Assembly (NCBI RefSeq): GCF_042453785.1
Contig: NC_091667.1
Span: forward strand, 33,410,001-33,474,000
Reading direction: 5' to 3'
DNA: 64,000 bases
DNA from: Malus domestica
Lineage: Eukaryota; Streptophyta; Magnoliopsida; Rosales; Rosaceae
Position numbers and translations under genes: made by a program. Shown piece by piece: positions 46,440 through 58,097 of the stretch. Within the stretch, counting starts at the first letter, position 1; the number at the start of each line of letters is the position of its first letter. The notes under the pieces were generated by a model. It saw nothing but the letters and a program-made list of their open reading frames with translations. It did no database searches and was not told the DNA's origin.

Positions 46440-47024
46440 AAAATAAAATCCTTAACCATTAAATTCTTGGTTGTATATTCAACCATTCATTCATTTAATT
46501 GGTTACTAATATGAGATGGTCCATTCTAGAATACTCACACCCAATTAATCTTGTGATCACCATCATATTCATTAAGGACAACATTTGCATACATCTATCT
46601 ACACATTTGTGGATACTAACTGTACAAGTATCATAATAAAAAACACTCATTTGACTAATGGAATTTGTACGGTTAGTATCCACAAATGTATCAACCTCAT
46701 GCCCAAAAGAAAAATAAAGCCCGAAATTATTTTAATTAAAATCATATCCAATAAACCTAAACAACTAATGCAATATAATTAGCAATTAATTATATCTTAT
46801 CATCATTCATGTAACGTTATTAGAACTTACCATGTGTGTGACCTCTTAGGTTCTAACTAAAAGTTCATATATTTGACCACCAACACGTGATTAGTGTATA
46901 TTTACTGTAAAAAATGTTGTTTAGAAATTAAACCTTCGTAGTGAAGATTGTTAGGAATTGAGCACCAAATTAACTACTGCTGAAAACTAAATAATTAAGA
47001 TGCTGGACCACAACGGACGGTTTG

Positions 47025-47056
47025 CTACGTGAATCTGACTCTGCATGTCGTGGAAT
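47025..47056 (+). promoter_or_regulatory. Conserved SDH upstream module, copy 3
   Basis: CTACGTGAATCTGACTCTGC followed by ATGTCGTGGAAT, 1.25 kb before the SDH3 start. Confidence 0.5.
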
Positions 47057-48115
47057 GGATTCAGCAAATGCATAACATCCGTTCATTATTGAATTTTAAT
47101 TTTAGGCCTACACCTACTCTTTTCGCATCTTGTGACTTAATTAGATTCGGATACTTCCAAGAAACTCGCAAGTATCAATCCCCAAATATTTATGTTGCTT
47201 AGAAAAATTAGTTTACCTGTTTATTTATATATTTATTATCAATGAATTATATTACCTGTTAGGCTCCTAAAATTGAGAACTTTATATTATATAATTATCA
47301 TTGTAATAATATTTTAAATCTGTTATATAGTATTAACTATTATTATGGGGTGAAATTTGCAATTAAACATAGAGGTTTTTCTCTCGAGATGTGCTAAGCA
47401 GACTTTCTCAAAGTGAAACTCTTCATGTATTCTCCGTCTCCTCATGTTTTTAGCACAATATTTTATAATGTTAACGCGAGAATTGTGCAAAAAACCTGAT
47501 GTGGTGGAGAGTCCATCAAAAGTCTCCTTAACATTTCTCTTTTTCATAATGAGATACCAATTCCAAATCCAAAGGAAGTGATATACCCAAAAGTGTGATT
47601 GTAACGGAGAATAATATATTTGACAAAAATCGTGCATGAGATGATAGAATATCAACCACGGAATGACCAAATAAGATAAGAAAATGTTACTAACATTCCA
47701 AAAAGAAGTATTTTGTTTTACACGAGTAATTGATGGAATTGTGGGACACTTCCAAGTGCAATTCATCTTCTGATTGACACTGTTGCATTGTCTAGCACAT
47801 TTTGTTATGTAAAATACTTGGCTCATTTCCTTAGAAATAAATCATTTTATATACATACCAATCACATTGAACATGTGCACATAAATTTTTTTATTTATAT
47901 TTTCAGTGACTTATTTCTTACTTGTCAAAAATTAATTTACAAAAGTAAATTAACTGCCCCTCCTCGGAAAGGAGCCAAGAATATCCGTCCGTTAATTGGT
48001 AACGGATACTAATCCTTTTCCTAAGAGAAATTGGATAATAATTTGGTTTTGGATTATCCTAATTTTACATAGCTGTACAAGCGCAACTTGACCAAATCAC
48101 ACTCCTTCAAACTCA

Positions 48116-48123
48116 TATAAATA
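48116..48123 (+). promoter_or_regulatory. TATA box of SDH copy 3
   Basis: TATAAATA, 157 bp before the ATG, same context as in copy 2. Confidence 0.7.
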
Positions 48124-48279
48124 CCATCCCCGCATCCACTCTATTTCCATCAACAAATCAAGCAAGTCTGTGTATTCCAATTTCCGTGTATTCTTAGTCC
48201 ATTTTACTTGAAGAAGACGAAGTTTGTGTCTTTCAAACACAAGAAAACACTTTAAGAAAAATACAGAGAAGAGTAAAGA

Positions 48280-49525
48280 ATGGGTAAGGGAGGCCAATCC
48301 AGCAATGGCGTGGTAAGAGAAGCCAAACCTGTTGAGCAGCAAAACATGGCTGCTTGGCTCGTTGATGTTAACACCATCAAGATCCTACCTTTCAAGCTCC
48401 CCATTATCGGTATGTATCTCTCTCCTTGTTCTTAATTCCCTCCTAGCTTTCGTTGGGTTTTCAGTTTATGGTTCTTGGTTATTTGTTTTCTTAGTTGTAT
48501 TGGTGCTAACATCTTGCTCCCTTGTTTTGTTGGGATTTCTTAATTTTAGGACCCCATGATGTTCGAATTCGGATCAAGGCTGTCGGCATTTGTGGAAGCG
48601 ATGTCCACTACCTCAAGACCATGAAATGTGCGGATTTTGAGGTGAAAGAGCCAATGGTAATCGGACACGAGTGTGCAGGAATCGTAGACAAAGTTGGGAG
48701 CGCGGTGAAGCATTTGGTACCTGGGACCGTGTGGCGGTAGAGCCCGGCATCAGCTGCGCACGGTGCCGGCAGTGCAAAGGAGGCCGCTATAATCTTTGCC
48801 CTGATATGAAGTTTTTCGCCACCCCACCGGTTCATGGTTCCTTGGCTAATCAGATTGTGCACCCTGCAGATCTTTGCTTTAAATTGCCAAAAAACGTGAG
48901 TTTGGAGGAAGGGGCAATGTGTGAGCCCTTGAGTATTGGGGTTCACGCTTGTCGGCGAGCCAATGTTGGTCCCGAAACAACTGTTCTGATCACCGGAGCA
49001 GGGCCTATTGGTCTCGTTTCAGTTTTAGCCGCTCGTGCTTTCGGGGCACCAAGAATTGTGATTGTGGATATGGATGACAAGCGTCTAGCAATGGCAAAGT
49101 CTCTCGGTGCTGATGAAACCGTGAAAGTTTCGACAAAAATGGAGGACTTAGATGATGAAGTTGCTGAAATTAAAAAAGCCATGATCTCCGAAGTGGATGT
49201 GACCTTCGATTGTGTGGGTTTCAACAAAACCATGTCGACCGGCCTCAATACTACTCGTCCGGGCGGAAAAGTCTGCCTGGTAGGAATGGGACACGGTGTG
49301 ATGACGGTGCCTCTGACTCCCGCTGCTGCTAGGGAGGTTGACGTTGTTGGAGTTTTCCGATACCAGAACACATGGCCGCTTTGCCTCGAGTTTTTGAGAA
49401 GTGGGAAGATCGATGTGAAGCCGCTTATCACGCACCGTTTTGGATTTACTGAGAATGAGGTGGAAGAAGCGTTTGCAACAAGTGCTCGTGGGGGTAACGC
49501 CATCAAAGTGATGTTCAAATTGTAA
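48280..49525 (+). pseudogene. SDH: Sorbitol dehydrogenase copy 3, frameshifted
   Basis: Exon 1 is 48280-48409 and exon 2 starts at 48550, the same two-exon form as copy 2 with intact splice sites. Near 48723 one base is missing compared with copy 2 (CCTGGTGACC there, CCTGGGACC here). The frame therefore changes after Pro101-Gly102 and stops at TAG 48738-48740. The predicted product ends after about 107 residues and lacks the structural zinc loop, Glu169 and the whole NAD domain. Beyond the lesion the other frame stays open to the normal end at 49525 and differs from copy 2 by only scattered substitutions, so the loss looks recent. A sequencing or assembly error would restore it. Other differences include CARCRQCK for CARCQQCK and ITGAGPIG for IIGAGPIG. 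Confidence 0.88.
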
Positions 49526-49555
49526 AGACAAAGACAGGTTTTGATCTTGGTAGAA

Positions 49556-50470
49556 TGTTGTTTGGGCCCAAAATATTAATTTGGGCCGAGGGTAGGATCA
49601 CTCTCGGCCCGGGAGGCCGATCGGCTAGTGGGCTTCCCAGCCTAGGGCGGTTAGGTCAGAACGCCAGCCGAGTCCTAGCACAATGAGGAGTCTCGATGGG
49701 ATCAGTAATCCAGAAGGCAAATCCGGCTCAGTTAAGGACTAGATTCATAGTCCTAGTAAAGATAGGACTGGTCGAGGTGACGTTGATCCGGAGAGGAAAA
49801 CCTAGTCCAAATAGGATTCTAACTCGGACTTAAGGTCCAGTGCTATAAATAGGGGAAGCTGTGCACCAGGAAAAGCTCCCTGCAAATCAACACAAAATTG
49901 CCCTGCGCAAATTCTCACAACTTGTGATTTTTCTCTTTCTTTTTCGCTGACACATCTTCCGTTGGCATCAACAGCACTGTGGAAGCAACCGGTGATATCT
50001 TAAGTCGGCATAGATAGCTCTATCACCGTAGAGTCAGTCGGTTTCGCAGTATCTTCCGTTGGCATCAACAGCACTGCGGCGAGAACGATTGATTACCTAT
50101 CCAAGTCTCGGTCGAGAAAGGTTTCTGAATCCTTATTGGTCGAGGTCATCTCATTAGCCTTCTCGGCGAAGTGGGGTGTTACAGTTATTACATTCGGCAC
50201 ATTGAAAGCCGAATTTGATATTGAACTTCGTAAGAATAGTAACCTTGTCTTCAGGTTTGAGAGCCCAAGAGGCCGAGACGTGTTCCTTTCTCGACCGCAA
50301 TCGCAAGACGCAGAAGTCAGTAGCGCGACCCAACGCAACATCAACAAATTTACTCCTCGGCCGAGCTCGGCCGACGAGTTGGCACGCCCCGCATTCACCG
50401 AAGGACGTAGTTAGCTTATAGAATACTCGGCCTGCGCGCCACGTAGGCTTTGTAGTTTCTAGGGTCAACA
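49556..50470 (+). repeat. 5' LTR of the Tat element
   Basis: TGTTGTTTGGGCC... to ...AGGGTCAACA, 915 bp. TATA box TATAAATA at 49844-49851. TATCTTCCGTTGGCATCAAC occurs in the downstream part at 50050, with a close copy at 49967 (ACATCTTCCGTTGGCATCAA). The primer-binding region TGGCACGCCCAGTGGGACC follows directly at about 50474. Confidence 0.85.
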
Positions 50471-50513
50471 TTTTGGCACGCCCAGTGGGACCCAGTGCTA
50501 AACTACGAAGTTC

Positions 50514-52832
50514 ATGCCAATTGAAACACGATCGGTAAAAAAGAAAACAGCTATGGGAAAGTCGACAACCGATTTGCCGAGTCAGAGCATAGGACAGAGT
50601 GTGCCACAGGCGCAGAATCCCCTTAGCGCTGCGACACCTGAATCCACGAGCGCGACTCACCGAGAGAGAGAAGTTAATCTCGGCGGTCAACTCCGTGGTT
50701 TAGAGATCCCTAAAAAAAACACATGCGTTCTCAACGAAGGGATAGTAGAGGAGTGTGACGATGATGGTGGTGAAGGGTCTGACCCACCAACGAGGTCGTT
50801 TCTCCGAAAGCGACTAGACGAGCAGTCTCGGTCAGTCGAGCAGACGTTCGGTCGAGGCATTGACAAGCTGCATGACGCGATACTCAGTTCCAATGATCGA
50901 CAAACCAGGCTGCTCGAAATGTTGGTTAGTAAGGTTGGTGGCAGCAGGCCTTTCGATCTTCTCCAGCATTGTCCTCCAGGAAACAATCCGGTACCGATTG
51001 TACCGGCCGAGCCTATTCCTGCTCAGCTCAAACCAATTAACTTGGAAAAAGGAGGAGGGTCGAATAGTAGGTTAGACGGAACCGACCAGAGGATCGAAGC
51101 AACACCTGTTGATATGACCGAAGTTCAGCGGATGATCGACTCGGCCATGAAGAAAGGGCCGAAGTTTCCCAAGTTTATTCATCCGTACCCAGCTTACGTG
51201 GAAACGTTTGGATACCCGAAGGGTTTCAAGATCCCAGATTTTAGTCTTTTTACCGGTGAATCGTCCTTGTCTTCGTTGGAACACGTGGCTCGTTTCACCG
51301 CGCAATGCGGAGATGTTAATAGTGATTTACATAAGTTACGGCTGTTCAACTTTTCATTGACCGGCTCGGCATTTGCCTGGTACATCAATCTCCCTCCTAA
51401 TTCCGTCCAAAACTGGGAGGAGTTGGTCGAGAAATTCCACGAGCAGTTTTATCGCCCGGGGATGGAGATGTCAGTCTCTTCATTAGCACGGATGACTCAG
51501 GCATCTGATGAGTCACCAATGGATTATCTTACCAGGTTCAAATCAGCTAGGAATTGGTGCCGAGTGCCTTTACCCGAAGTCGAATTTGTAAGGCTTGCTT
51601 TGAACGGCCTCGACGTCGAATACAAAAAGAAATTCCTGGGGGCAAATTTTCGGGATATGTATGAATTAGCCCAACATGTCGAGCAGTATGATTATTTACT
51701 CCGCGAGGAAAAGACTTCGAAGACTCCAACTCGGGGGACGATTTACAAGAATCCTACTGTCAATTACGCGTCAACCGAGGATGAATGCGTTAGTGTGGAT
51801 GCGGCTGAGATAGTGATAGATAAGCCGTACGTTTGCAAGGCATTGACTCAGGTTGATTCTAGAGAAGTCAAAAGTCGCTCGGCCACTGAAGGAGCATTGA
51901 AGCCGTCAAAGGTTTACACTTTTGATATTACCAAGGCTGACGTAATTTTTGACCAACTGTTATCCGCAAGAATCATCAAGCTTCGGCCTGGTCACAACAT
52001 TCCTAAGGCCGAAGAGCTTAAAGGAAAGGTGTATTGCAAATTCCACAATTCAAGCAAACATACGACAAACAATTGTGTCGTATTTCGCGACAATGTTCAA
52101 AGCTGGATTGATAATGGCAAACTGAAATTTCCCGAGAAGAAGATGAGTGTGGATACTGACCCGTTCCCCACGGCAACAGTGAATATGATCGATGCGTACC
52201 TACCGAAGGACAAAGGGAAAGGAAAGGCCGAAGTTGTTGCGACGCAACGCCTGCAGAATCAGAATTCTCGACCACGGTTCATGGCCGATTTTCGTTCAAA
52301 CAAACCACCTACGGCTTTAACAGGGCCCGCTATTGTCAAACCTATGATGGATTATAGCACCGATGAAGACAGTGGGACGGCGGTCTTGTGCAGAAAATGT
52401 AGAGTAAAGGTCAACGGTGAGCTAGAGGAGAAGCCTTCCTCGCAACCTGTAGCCGCAACACAGCAAAAGGTAGCCAATGACGGTCAGCATCAAGGGGTTT
52501 TTGATAGGCTCGGTCCTAAAGTACGGATGGAAGAGACGCCCCCGGTCAGACGGCGCCTCGATTTTGATGCTCCATTCTATGACGATGACTACTATAGACG
52601 TAATTCTAGCAGTTCAGAATCATCGCGGAGCCAAAAGACCTTCAAACCTCCCGAGCCTAGAGATCAACGTTGGTATACATATCATTCTTCGAGAGGCGTC
52701 TACACCGCGTTATCCAAATCCCAAAAACGCCGGCATCAACGAATAGATTGCATGGCCCGTCGACAGGCGGCCCAAGAAACTTCAGCCCCTAAGTGGCGGC
52801 CAAAGGACACAATTGTTACTAATGATGAGTGA
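50514..52832 (+). CDS. Tat element Gag
   Basis: 772 codons. The core retrotransposon gag domain lies at about residues 238-395 (FKIPDFSLFTGESSLSSLEH, GSAFAWYINLPPNSVQNWEE, HEQFYRPGMEMSVSSLARM). It packages element RNA in the cytoplasm. A cysteine-containing stretch (CKFHNSSKHTTNNC, about residue 510) is the likely RNA-binding knuckle. The frame ends in TGA (52830-52832), and the following codons continue in the same frame into the protease region. The stop may be a C-to-T change in a CGA codon or a read-through signal. The start is the first ATG after the primer site. Confidence 0.88.
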   Translation: MPIETRSVKKKTAMGKSTTDLPSQSIGQSVPQAQNPLSAATPESTSATHREREVNLGGQLRGLEIPKKNTCVLNEGIVEECDDDGGEGSDPPTRSFLRKRLDEQSRSVEQTFGRGIDKLHDAILSSNDRQTRLLEMLVSKVGGSRPFDLLQHCPPGNNPVPIVPAEPIPAQLKPINLEKGGGSNSRLDGTDQRIEATPVDMTEVQRMIDSAMKKGPKFPKFIHPYPAYVETFGYPKGFKIPDFSLFTGESSLSSLEHVARFTAQCGDVNSDLHKLRLFNFSLTGSAFAWYINLPPNSVQNWEELVEKFHEQFYRPGMEMSVSSLARMTQASDESPMDYLTRFKSARNWCRVPLPEVEFVRLALNGLDVEYKKKFLGANFRDMYELAQHVEQYDYLLREEKTSKTPTRGTIYKNPTVNYASTEDECVSVDAAEIVIDKPYVCKALTQVDSREVKSRSATEGALKPSKVYTFDITKADVIFDQLLSARIIKLRPGHNIPKAEELKGKVYCKFHNSSKHTTNNCVVFRDNVQSWIDNGKLKFPEKKMSVDTDPFPTATVNMIDAYLPKDKGKGKAEVVATQRLQNQNSRPRFMADFRSNKPPTALTGPAIVKPMMDYSTDEDSGTAVLCRKCRVKVNGELEEKPSSQPVAATQQKVANDGQHQGVFDRLGPKVRMEETPPVRRRLDFDAPFYDDDYYRRNSSSSESSRSQKTFKPPEPRDQRWYTYHSSRGVYTALSKSQKRRHQRIDCMARRQAAQETSAPKWRPKDTIVTNDE

Positions 52833-52856
52833 CCACCTTCAGCCATCATCACAGAG

Positions 52857-54371
52857 TTGGCTCAAGGGAAACGGCTGGTCGACCAACATATCGAAACCAC
52901 GTTTGAAGAGGCTGATAAACGGATCAAACTTCTCCTTCGACCAGAAGAAATGAAGGCACGCCTTGAGCATTTCGGGCAGGAGGCCGAAAGCAAGTTAGTC
53001 CCGCCAGCTATACGGGAACCTTTGATAACAATTCGACGGAATTTGCATCCCCCATTCGTTGGGGAAGCTTTGGAGTATATGCGAGAATTCCATAAGAAAC
53101 ATTCGGCCAACGATCTGTATGGTTTGCCGAAGGCATGCCAGGACATCATTGATTTAGTCCTGACTTGCCCGGATGCCGAGCGGATCATCCAGAAGACCTC
53201 AGATCCAGGATTGAAAGCAAGGTTCCAGCACATACGAGAAGCTCGTGTCCTTGGATTTGAAGTAGACCCGTATACCGATATCGAGGCATCCGACCTTCCT
53301 TTTTCAATGGAGGACCTTCAGTATTTACGATATCACTTTGAAGTATTTTCGGCTGTTTCTCTCTTCGGCCTTACGACTGATGAAATCGCACGTGTTGCAC
53401 GTCTAGATGCTTATCTCGACACCAGGGATGCCCGGCTACACTACCAAGAGCAGGTTCAGGTCCTGACCCCAAGTACACTGTCAATCCCAACCTTACCTGA
53501 GGCAGGCACGCAGAACCAACAAGTTGCCGAAGCAGCTTCGCCGAGTGACGCCATCGAAGAAGGGACGGAAGAGTCTCGTTGTTTAACTCTGACAACAACT
53601 GAGTCCGTAGTCGCCGACCAACCGAGCGAAGAGGGTCTTGACCAGATGGGCCCGTCAGTCCTGGATAATATGGAAATCAGTATGGTCCATGTGTTACCTG
53701 CCGATTTTCAATCAAGCACGGCTCAACCAAATTTCCTCGATGGAGATGTGGTTGCCGAAGAGCCCGGCCATGTTGATTTTGTATCGATTGCTGAAGGTGA
53801 GTCAGCAATAAAAGATGATAGTTTAAAGGCTGCCTTGGCCGAATTGTTCCCTCGTTCATCATCGGCCAAGCTTCACCATTTAAAGCCATTGTATGTGACG
53901 GCCCACATTGAGGGATATCCAGTTTCTAAAGTTTTTGTCGACTGTGGAGCTACCGTCAATATCATGCCCCTGAACATCATGAAAGCCTTACGTCGTTCGA
54001 ATGACGAGCTTATTCCGTCAGGAATCACGATGAGTAGTTTCGTCGGCGACAAATCCCAAACCAAAGGTGTACTTCCGTTAACTGTAAATATTGCCGGTCG
54101 CACCCACATGACCGCCTTTTTCATGGTTGATTCCAAAACTGAGTATAATGCACTGCTCGGCCGAGATTGGATCCATCAAACCAGCTGTATTCCTTCTTCG
54201 TTGTACCAAGTGCTTGTCTTTTGGGACGGCAAATCAATCACTGTTCATCCGGCCGACAGCCAACCCTTCGAAGCTAACATGATCCAAGCCCGGTATTATG
54301 ATGACCACGTCGGCTACATTACATTGCAAGGCTTCAATGAAGACGGACAACCGACTCGGATTTCAGTTTAG
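52857..54371 (+). pseudogene. Tat element protease region
   Basis: 504 codons, in frame with gag. The pepsin-like active-site motif is at about residue 360 as VDCGATVNIMP, with the usual DSGA/DTGA as DCGA, followed by LGRDWIHQTSC. The protein-rich segment before it (Pro/Glu-rich, residues 200-330) is a linker. It ends at TAG (54369-54371). A frameshift between there and 54451 separates it from RT. Confidence 0.82.
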
Positions 54372-54450
54372 AAAGCTCTCGAGGTTGGCGCCGAGACTGT
54401 CCAGCAGGATTCGGCGAGACTCGGACTAGCCAATTTCCTCCCCGAAGCCA

Positions 54451-57015
54451 ATGTCTGACACCAATCAGGACCAACGTAGGGCCGCGGTTTCATCTACGAT
54501 GGAACGATTGCTGGCCCATTGGTATACTATATCTCAACAACCAAATTCGGGCGTCAACCTCATCGAGTTCCTTGCCGAAGACGATCATGGTCCTGCCTTA
54601 TCTTTTGATAAAGTTCAGGCCGCCCCGGCCGAGCTCGAGGATCATCGGCCCCAAGTTAAAGACCCCCTGGAAGAAATTAATATTGGGACGGCCGATGACC
54701 CACGGCCTTTGTTTGTTAGCGCTTTACTCCCCTAACAAATGAAGGACGAGCTTCGTGCCTTGCTTACGGAGTTTAAAGATTGTTTTGCTTGGAGCTATCA
54801 TGAAATGCCCGGCTTAGATCGTACTCTGGTTGAGCATGAACTACGTATCAAGCCTGGATGTAAACCTTTCCGCCAGCCACCTCGTCGATTCTCAACCGAA
54901 GTGCAACTCGGCATCAAGGACGAATTGGTTCGGCTTTTAAAAGCCGGGTTCATTCGGACAGCTCGATATGTTGAATGGTTGGCAAACATCGTTCCTGTTT
55001 TAAAGAAAAATGGCGCACTGCGCATCTGCATCGATTTCCGAAATCTGAATCTGTCAACTCCCAAAGATGAGTATCCAATGCCGATCTCAGACCTGTTAAT
55101 CGACACCGCGGCGAATCATGCGATCTTATCCTTTCTGAATGGACACGCCGGGTACAACCAAATATTCATTGCCGAAGCTGATGTGCACAAAACTGTTTTC
55201 CGTTGCCCGGGGGCACTCGGCACTTACGAATGGGTTGTTATGCCATTCGGCCTCAAGAATGCCGGCGCCACATACCAATGGGCGATGAATACCATCTTTC
55301 ATGATTTAATTGGAACCATCGTCGAAGTGTACATCGACAATGTCGTCATCAAATCTAAACGCCGACAGACACATCTGGATGATCTCCGACAGGCTTTCCT
55401 CCGCATACGTCGGCACAACCTCAAGATGAATCCCGCGAAATGTGCCTTCGGTGTGACGGTCAGAAATTTTCTGGGTTTCCTCGTACATCACCGTGGGATT
55501 GAGGTTGATGTGAATAAGGCACGCGCAATCATCACTGCCCCACCCCCAACAACGAAGAAACAACTACAGTCTTTACTCGGCCAGATCAATTTTTTACGCC
55601 GATTTATTGCTAATTCGGCAGGTAAAATGAAAGCATTCTCCACACTTTTGAAACTCAAGGACTCAGATAAGTTCGTGTGGAATGAGGAGCATCAGGCGGC
55701 GTTTACACAGATCAAGGTTTCTCTTACAAACCCACATGTCCTGGTCCCTCCTCAGCGCGGTAAGCCTCTCAAACTATATATTTCGGCGGCCGAAGAGTCC
55801 ATCGGTTGCCTCTTCGCGCAAGATAACGATGCCGGACGAGAGCAGGCTATCTTTTATCTCAGCCGCAATCTGAGTCATCCAGAGATCAATTATTCCACCG
55901 TAGAGAAGCTCTGTCTCGCCGTGTTCTTCGCCGCATCCAAGCTTCGGCATTACATGCTCCCGTCGGTCACCCAAGTCATTGCCCAGACCGACGTTATCCG
56001 ATACATGCTTACCCGGCCAATTGTGAAGGGCCGAATTGGGAAGTGGACGATGGCGTTGTCCGAGTTTAGTTTGCAATACGTGCCGCAAAAAGCTGTTAAA
56101 GGACAGGCGTTGGCCGATTTCCTTGCCCAGCACCCTTCGCCTTACGGTTTCGGGGATGCTGATGTCGAAATCGGCATGGTGGTGACCCGCGATAACTATT
56201 GGACGATGTATTTCGATGGTTCCAGTACTTCGTCTTCGGCCGGTGCTGGCATCGCCATTCGATCTCCTCATAACGATCGTTGGTATTTTTTGCTCAAATT
56301 AGATTTCGACTGCACCAATAATCAGGCCGAATACGAGGCTCTTGTCATTGGTCTTGGCCTCCTTCTTGACCTGCGAGCCACCCGTGCCCTCGTCCTCGGT
56401 GATTCTGAGCTGGTGATTAACCAACTTAATAGGTCTTTCCGCTGCATGAGTTGTACTCTAGCGCCTTACCACATGATCGCCAGCTATCTGGCCGAGTCTT
56501 TTGACGGTATTACATTCGAGCATATTTCTCGGGTTCATAATACCGATGCAGACGAATTGGCTCAAATCGCCTCCGGTGCACAACTCCTGGGGGGCAAGTT
56601 AGGCCGGGAGATACCAATATTACGACAGCTATACCCGGCCTTGGTTAATCAGCATATCCTCCAACGAGACAACGTGATACGCGCCAGGGTCATGTCCCTG
56701 CCCTCGTTGGTAGATCGGCAGGACTCTATAGAAATTTGTGCAGCCGAGGCAATACCAGATGATTGGAGAAAACCCATTATGCAGTACCTTGACAATCCTA
56801 ACAAGAAATATAGTCGCAGGACACGGGTTCACGCCACGAACTATGTCACGTACCAGAGCGAGTTATACCGAAAAGGCGAAGATGGTTTGTTATTGCTATG
56901 CCTCGGCCCTCAAGAGAGTGCTCGGGCGATCGCAGAGGTTCATGAAGGGGTATGCGGAGCTCATCAATCCGGACGGAAAATGCGATGGCTACTCCGACGA
57001 CACGGCTATTTTTGA
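54451..57015 (+). pseudogene. Tat element reverse transcriptase and two RNase H domains, catalytically damaged
   Basis: Two open pieces in one frame are split by TAA at 54733. RT motifs in order: EHELRIKPGCKPFRQPPRR, ALRICIDFRNLN, SFLNGHAGYNQIFIAEADV, VVMPFGLKNAGATYQWAM and YIDNVVIKSK. The first catalytic Asp position reads Asn (AAT, 55138-55140), and the second Asp of the YxDD box reads Asn (AAT, 55339-55341), so polymerase activity should be lost. RNase H-like connection: ESIGCLFAQDNDAGREQAIF. A second RNase H follows at about 56206 with YFDGSST, NNQAEYEALV and LGDSELVINQL, retaining its acidic residues. The frame closes at TGA 57013-57015, where relatives have Trp in the integrase zinc region. 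Confidence 0.9.
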
Positions 57016-57057
57016 CCGAGAATACTGAAAGATTGTATCGAGTTCGCACGAGGATGC

Positions 57058-58026
57058 GTGCAGTGCCAAATCCATGGGCCTATACAAAGGGTCCCGGCCG
57101 AATCACTACATTCGGTCATTAAGCCATGGCCGTTTAGAGGATGGGCCATGGACGTAATCGGCAAAATCACGCCGACTTATGGAGCTGCTAAGCATGCATG
57201 GATAATGGTCGCAACTGATTACTTTACTAAGTGGGTTGAAGCAAAATCATATGCCGAGTTAACATCTAAAGAAGTTTGCGACTTCGTGGAGGAACACATT
57301 GTGACCCGGTTCAGTGTACCGGAAACGATCATAACCGACAATGGAACAATCTTCACAGCCGAAAGATTTAAAGAATACACGGCAAATTTGAACATTCGGC
57401 TAGAACAGTCCACACCGTATTATCCACAGGCGAATGGGCAGGCCGAAGCAAGTAATAAAGTGTTGATCGGCATCCTCGAAAAAATAATAAAAGAAAGGCC
57501 TGGCATGTGGCATTTGAAGTTGAACGAGGCATTATGGGCATACCGAACGTCGCCCCGGTCGGCGACTGCGACAACCCCGTACGCATTAACCTACGGACAC
57601 GATGCAGTGCTACCAGTCGAGTTAAGCATAAATTCGTTGCGATTAATTGAACAAAGTAGTTTGTTTAGCGTCGAATATAATCAGTCCATGAGACAGGAAC
57701 TAGAAGATTTGGAAAAAGCGCGACTTGACGCTTATAACTTACTGGTGGCACAAAAACAGATTGCCGAGCGAGCCTATAATCGAAAGGTGCGACAGAAAAC
57801 ATTCGGTGAGGGTGAATTAGTGTGGCAAACAGTGTTGCCCGTAGGACTAAAAGATCCTAGGTTCGGCAAATGGTCGCCGAATTGGGAAGGGCCATTCATT
57901 GTGCATAAAGTATACGGCAAATGGGCGTATCATCTTAAAGACCGAACCGGTATAGTTCACAGATTACCAATCAATGGGAAGTTTTTGAAAAAATACTATC
58001 CGGTCACATGGGAAATGCGGGAATAG
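57058..58026 (+). pseudogene. Tat element integrase
   Basis: 322 codons open in the same frame as RT after the stop at 57013; the zinc-binding start lies before this piece (CIEFARGCVQCQ straddles 57040-57066). The DDE core is complete: WAMDVIGK, IITDNGTIF and ANGQAEASNK. The C-terminal part has the usual gypsy GPFIVHKVYG and AYHLKD. It integrates element cDNA in the nucleus if made as part of a polyprotein, but the upstream stop prevents that here. Confidence 0.88.
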
Positions 58027-58097
58027 AAAAAACAGTCCATTAAGATTGATAAACATTTACAAAATAAGTAGGTCGATTGGTTTACATTCAAATTCAT

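Larger units (their letters stand above)
46440..49555 (+). repeat. Duplicated SDH block, copy B
   Basis: Partner of 37130-40140. The similarity ends at TAGAATG, exactly where the Tat LTR begins (49556), so the retrotransposon either cut the block or inserted at its edge. Confidence 0.85.

Noticed and set aside
48670..49525. SDH copy 3 as a functional shorter gene starting at 48671
   Set aside because: The internal ATG is in the shifted frame and would lack the catalytic Cys and His-Glu residues.
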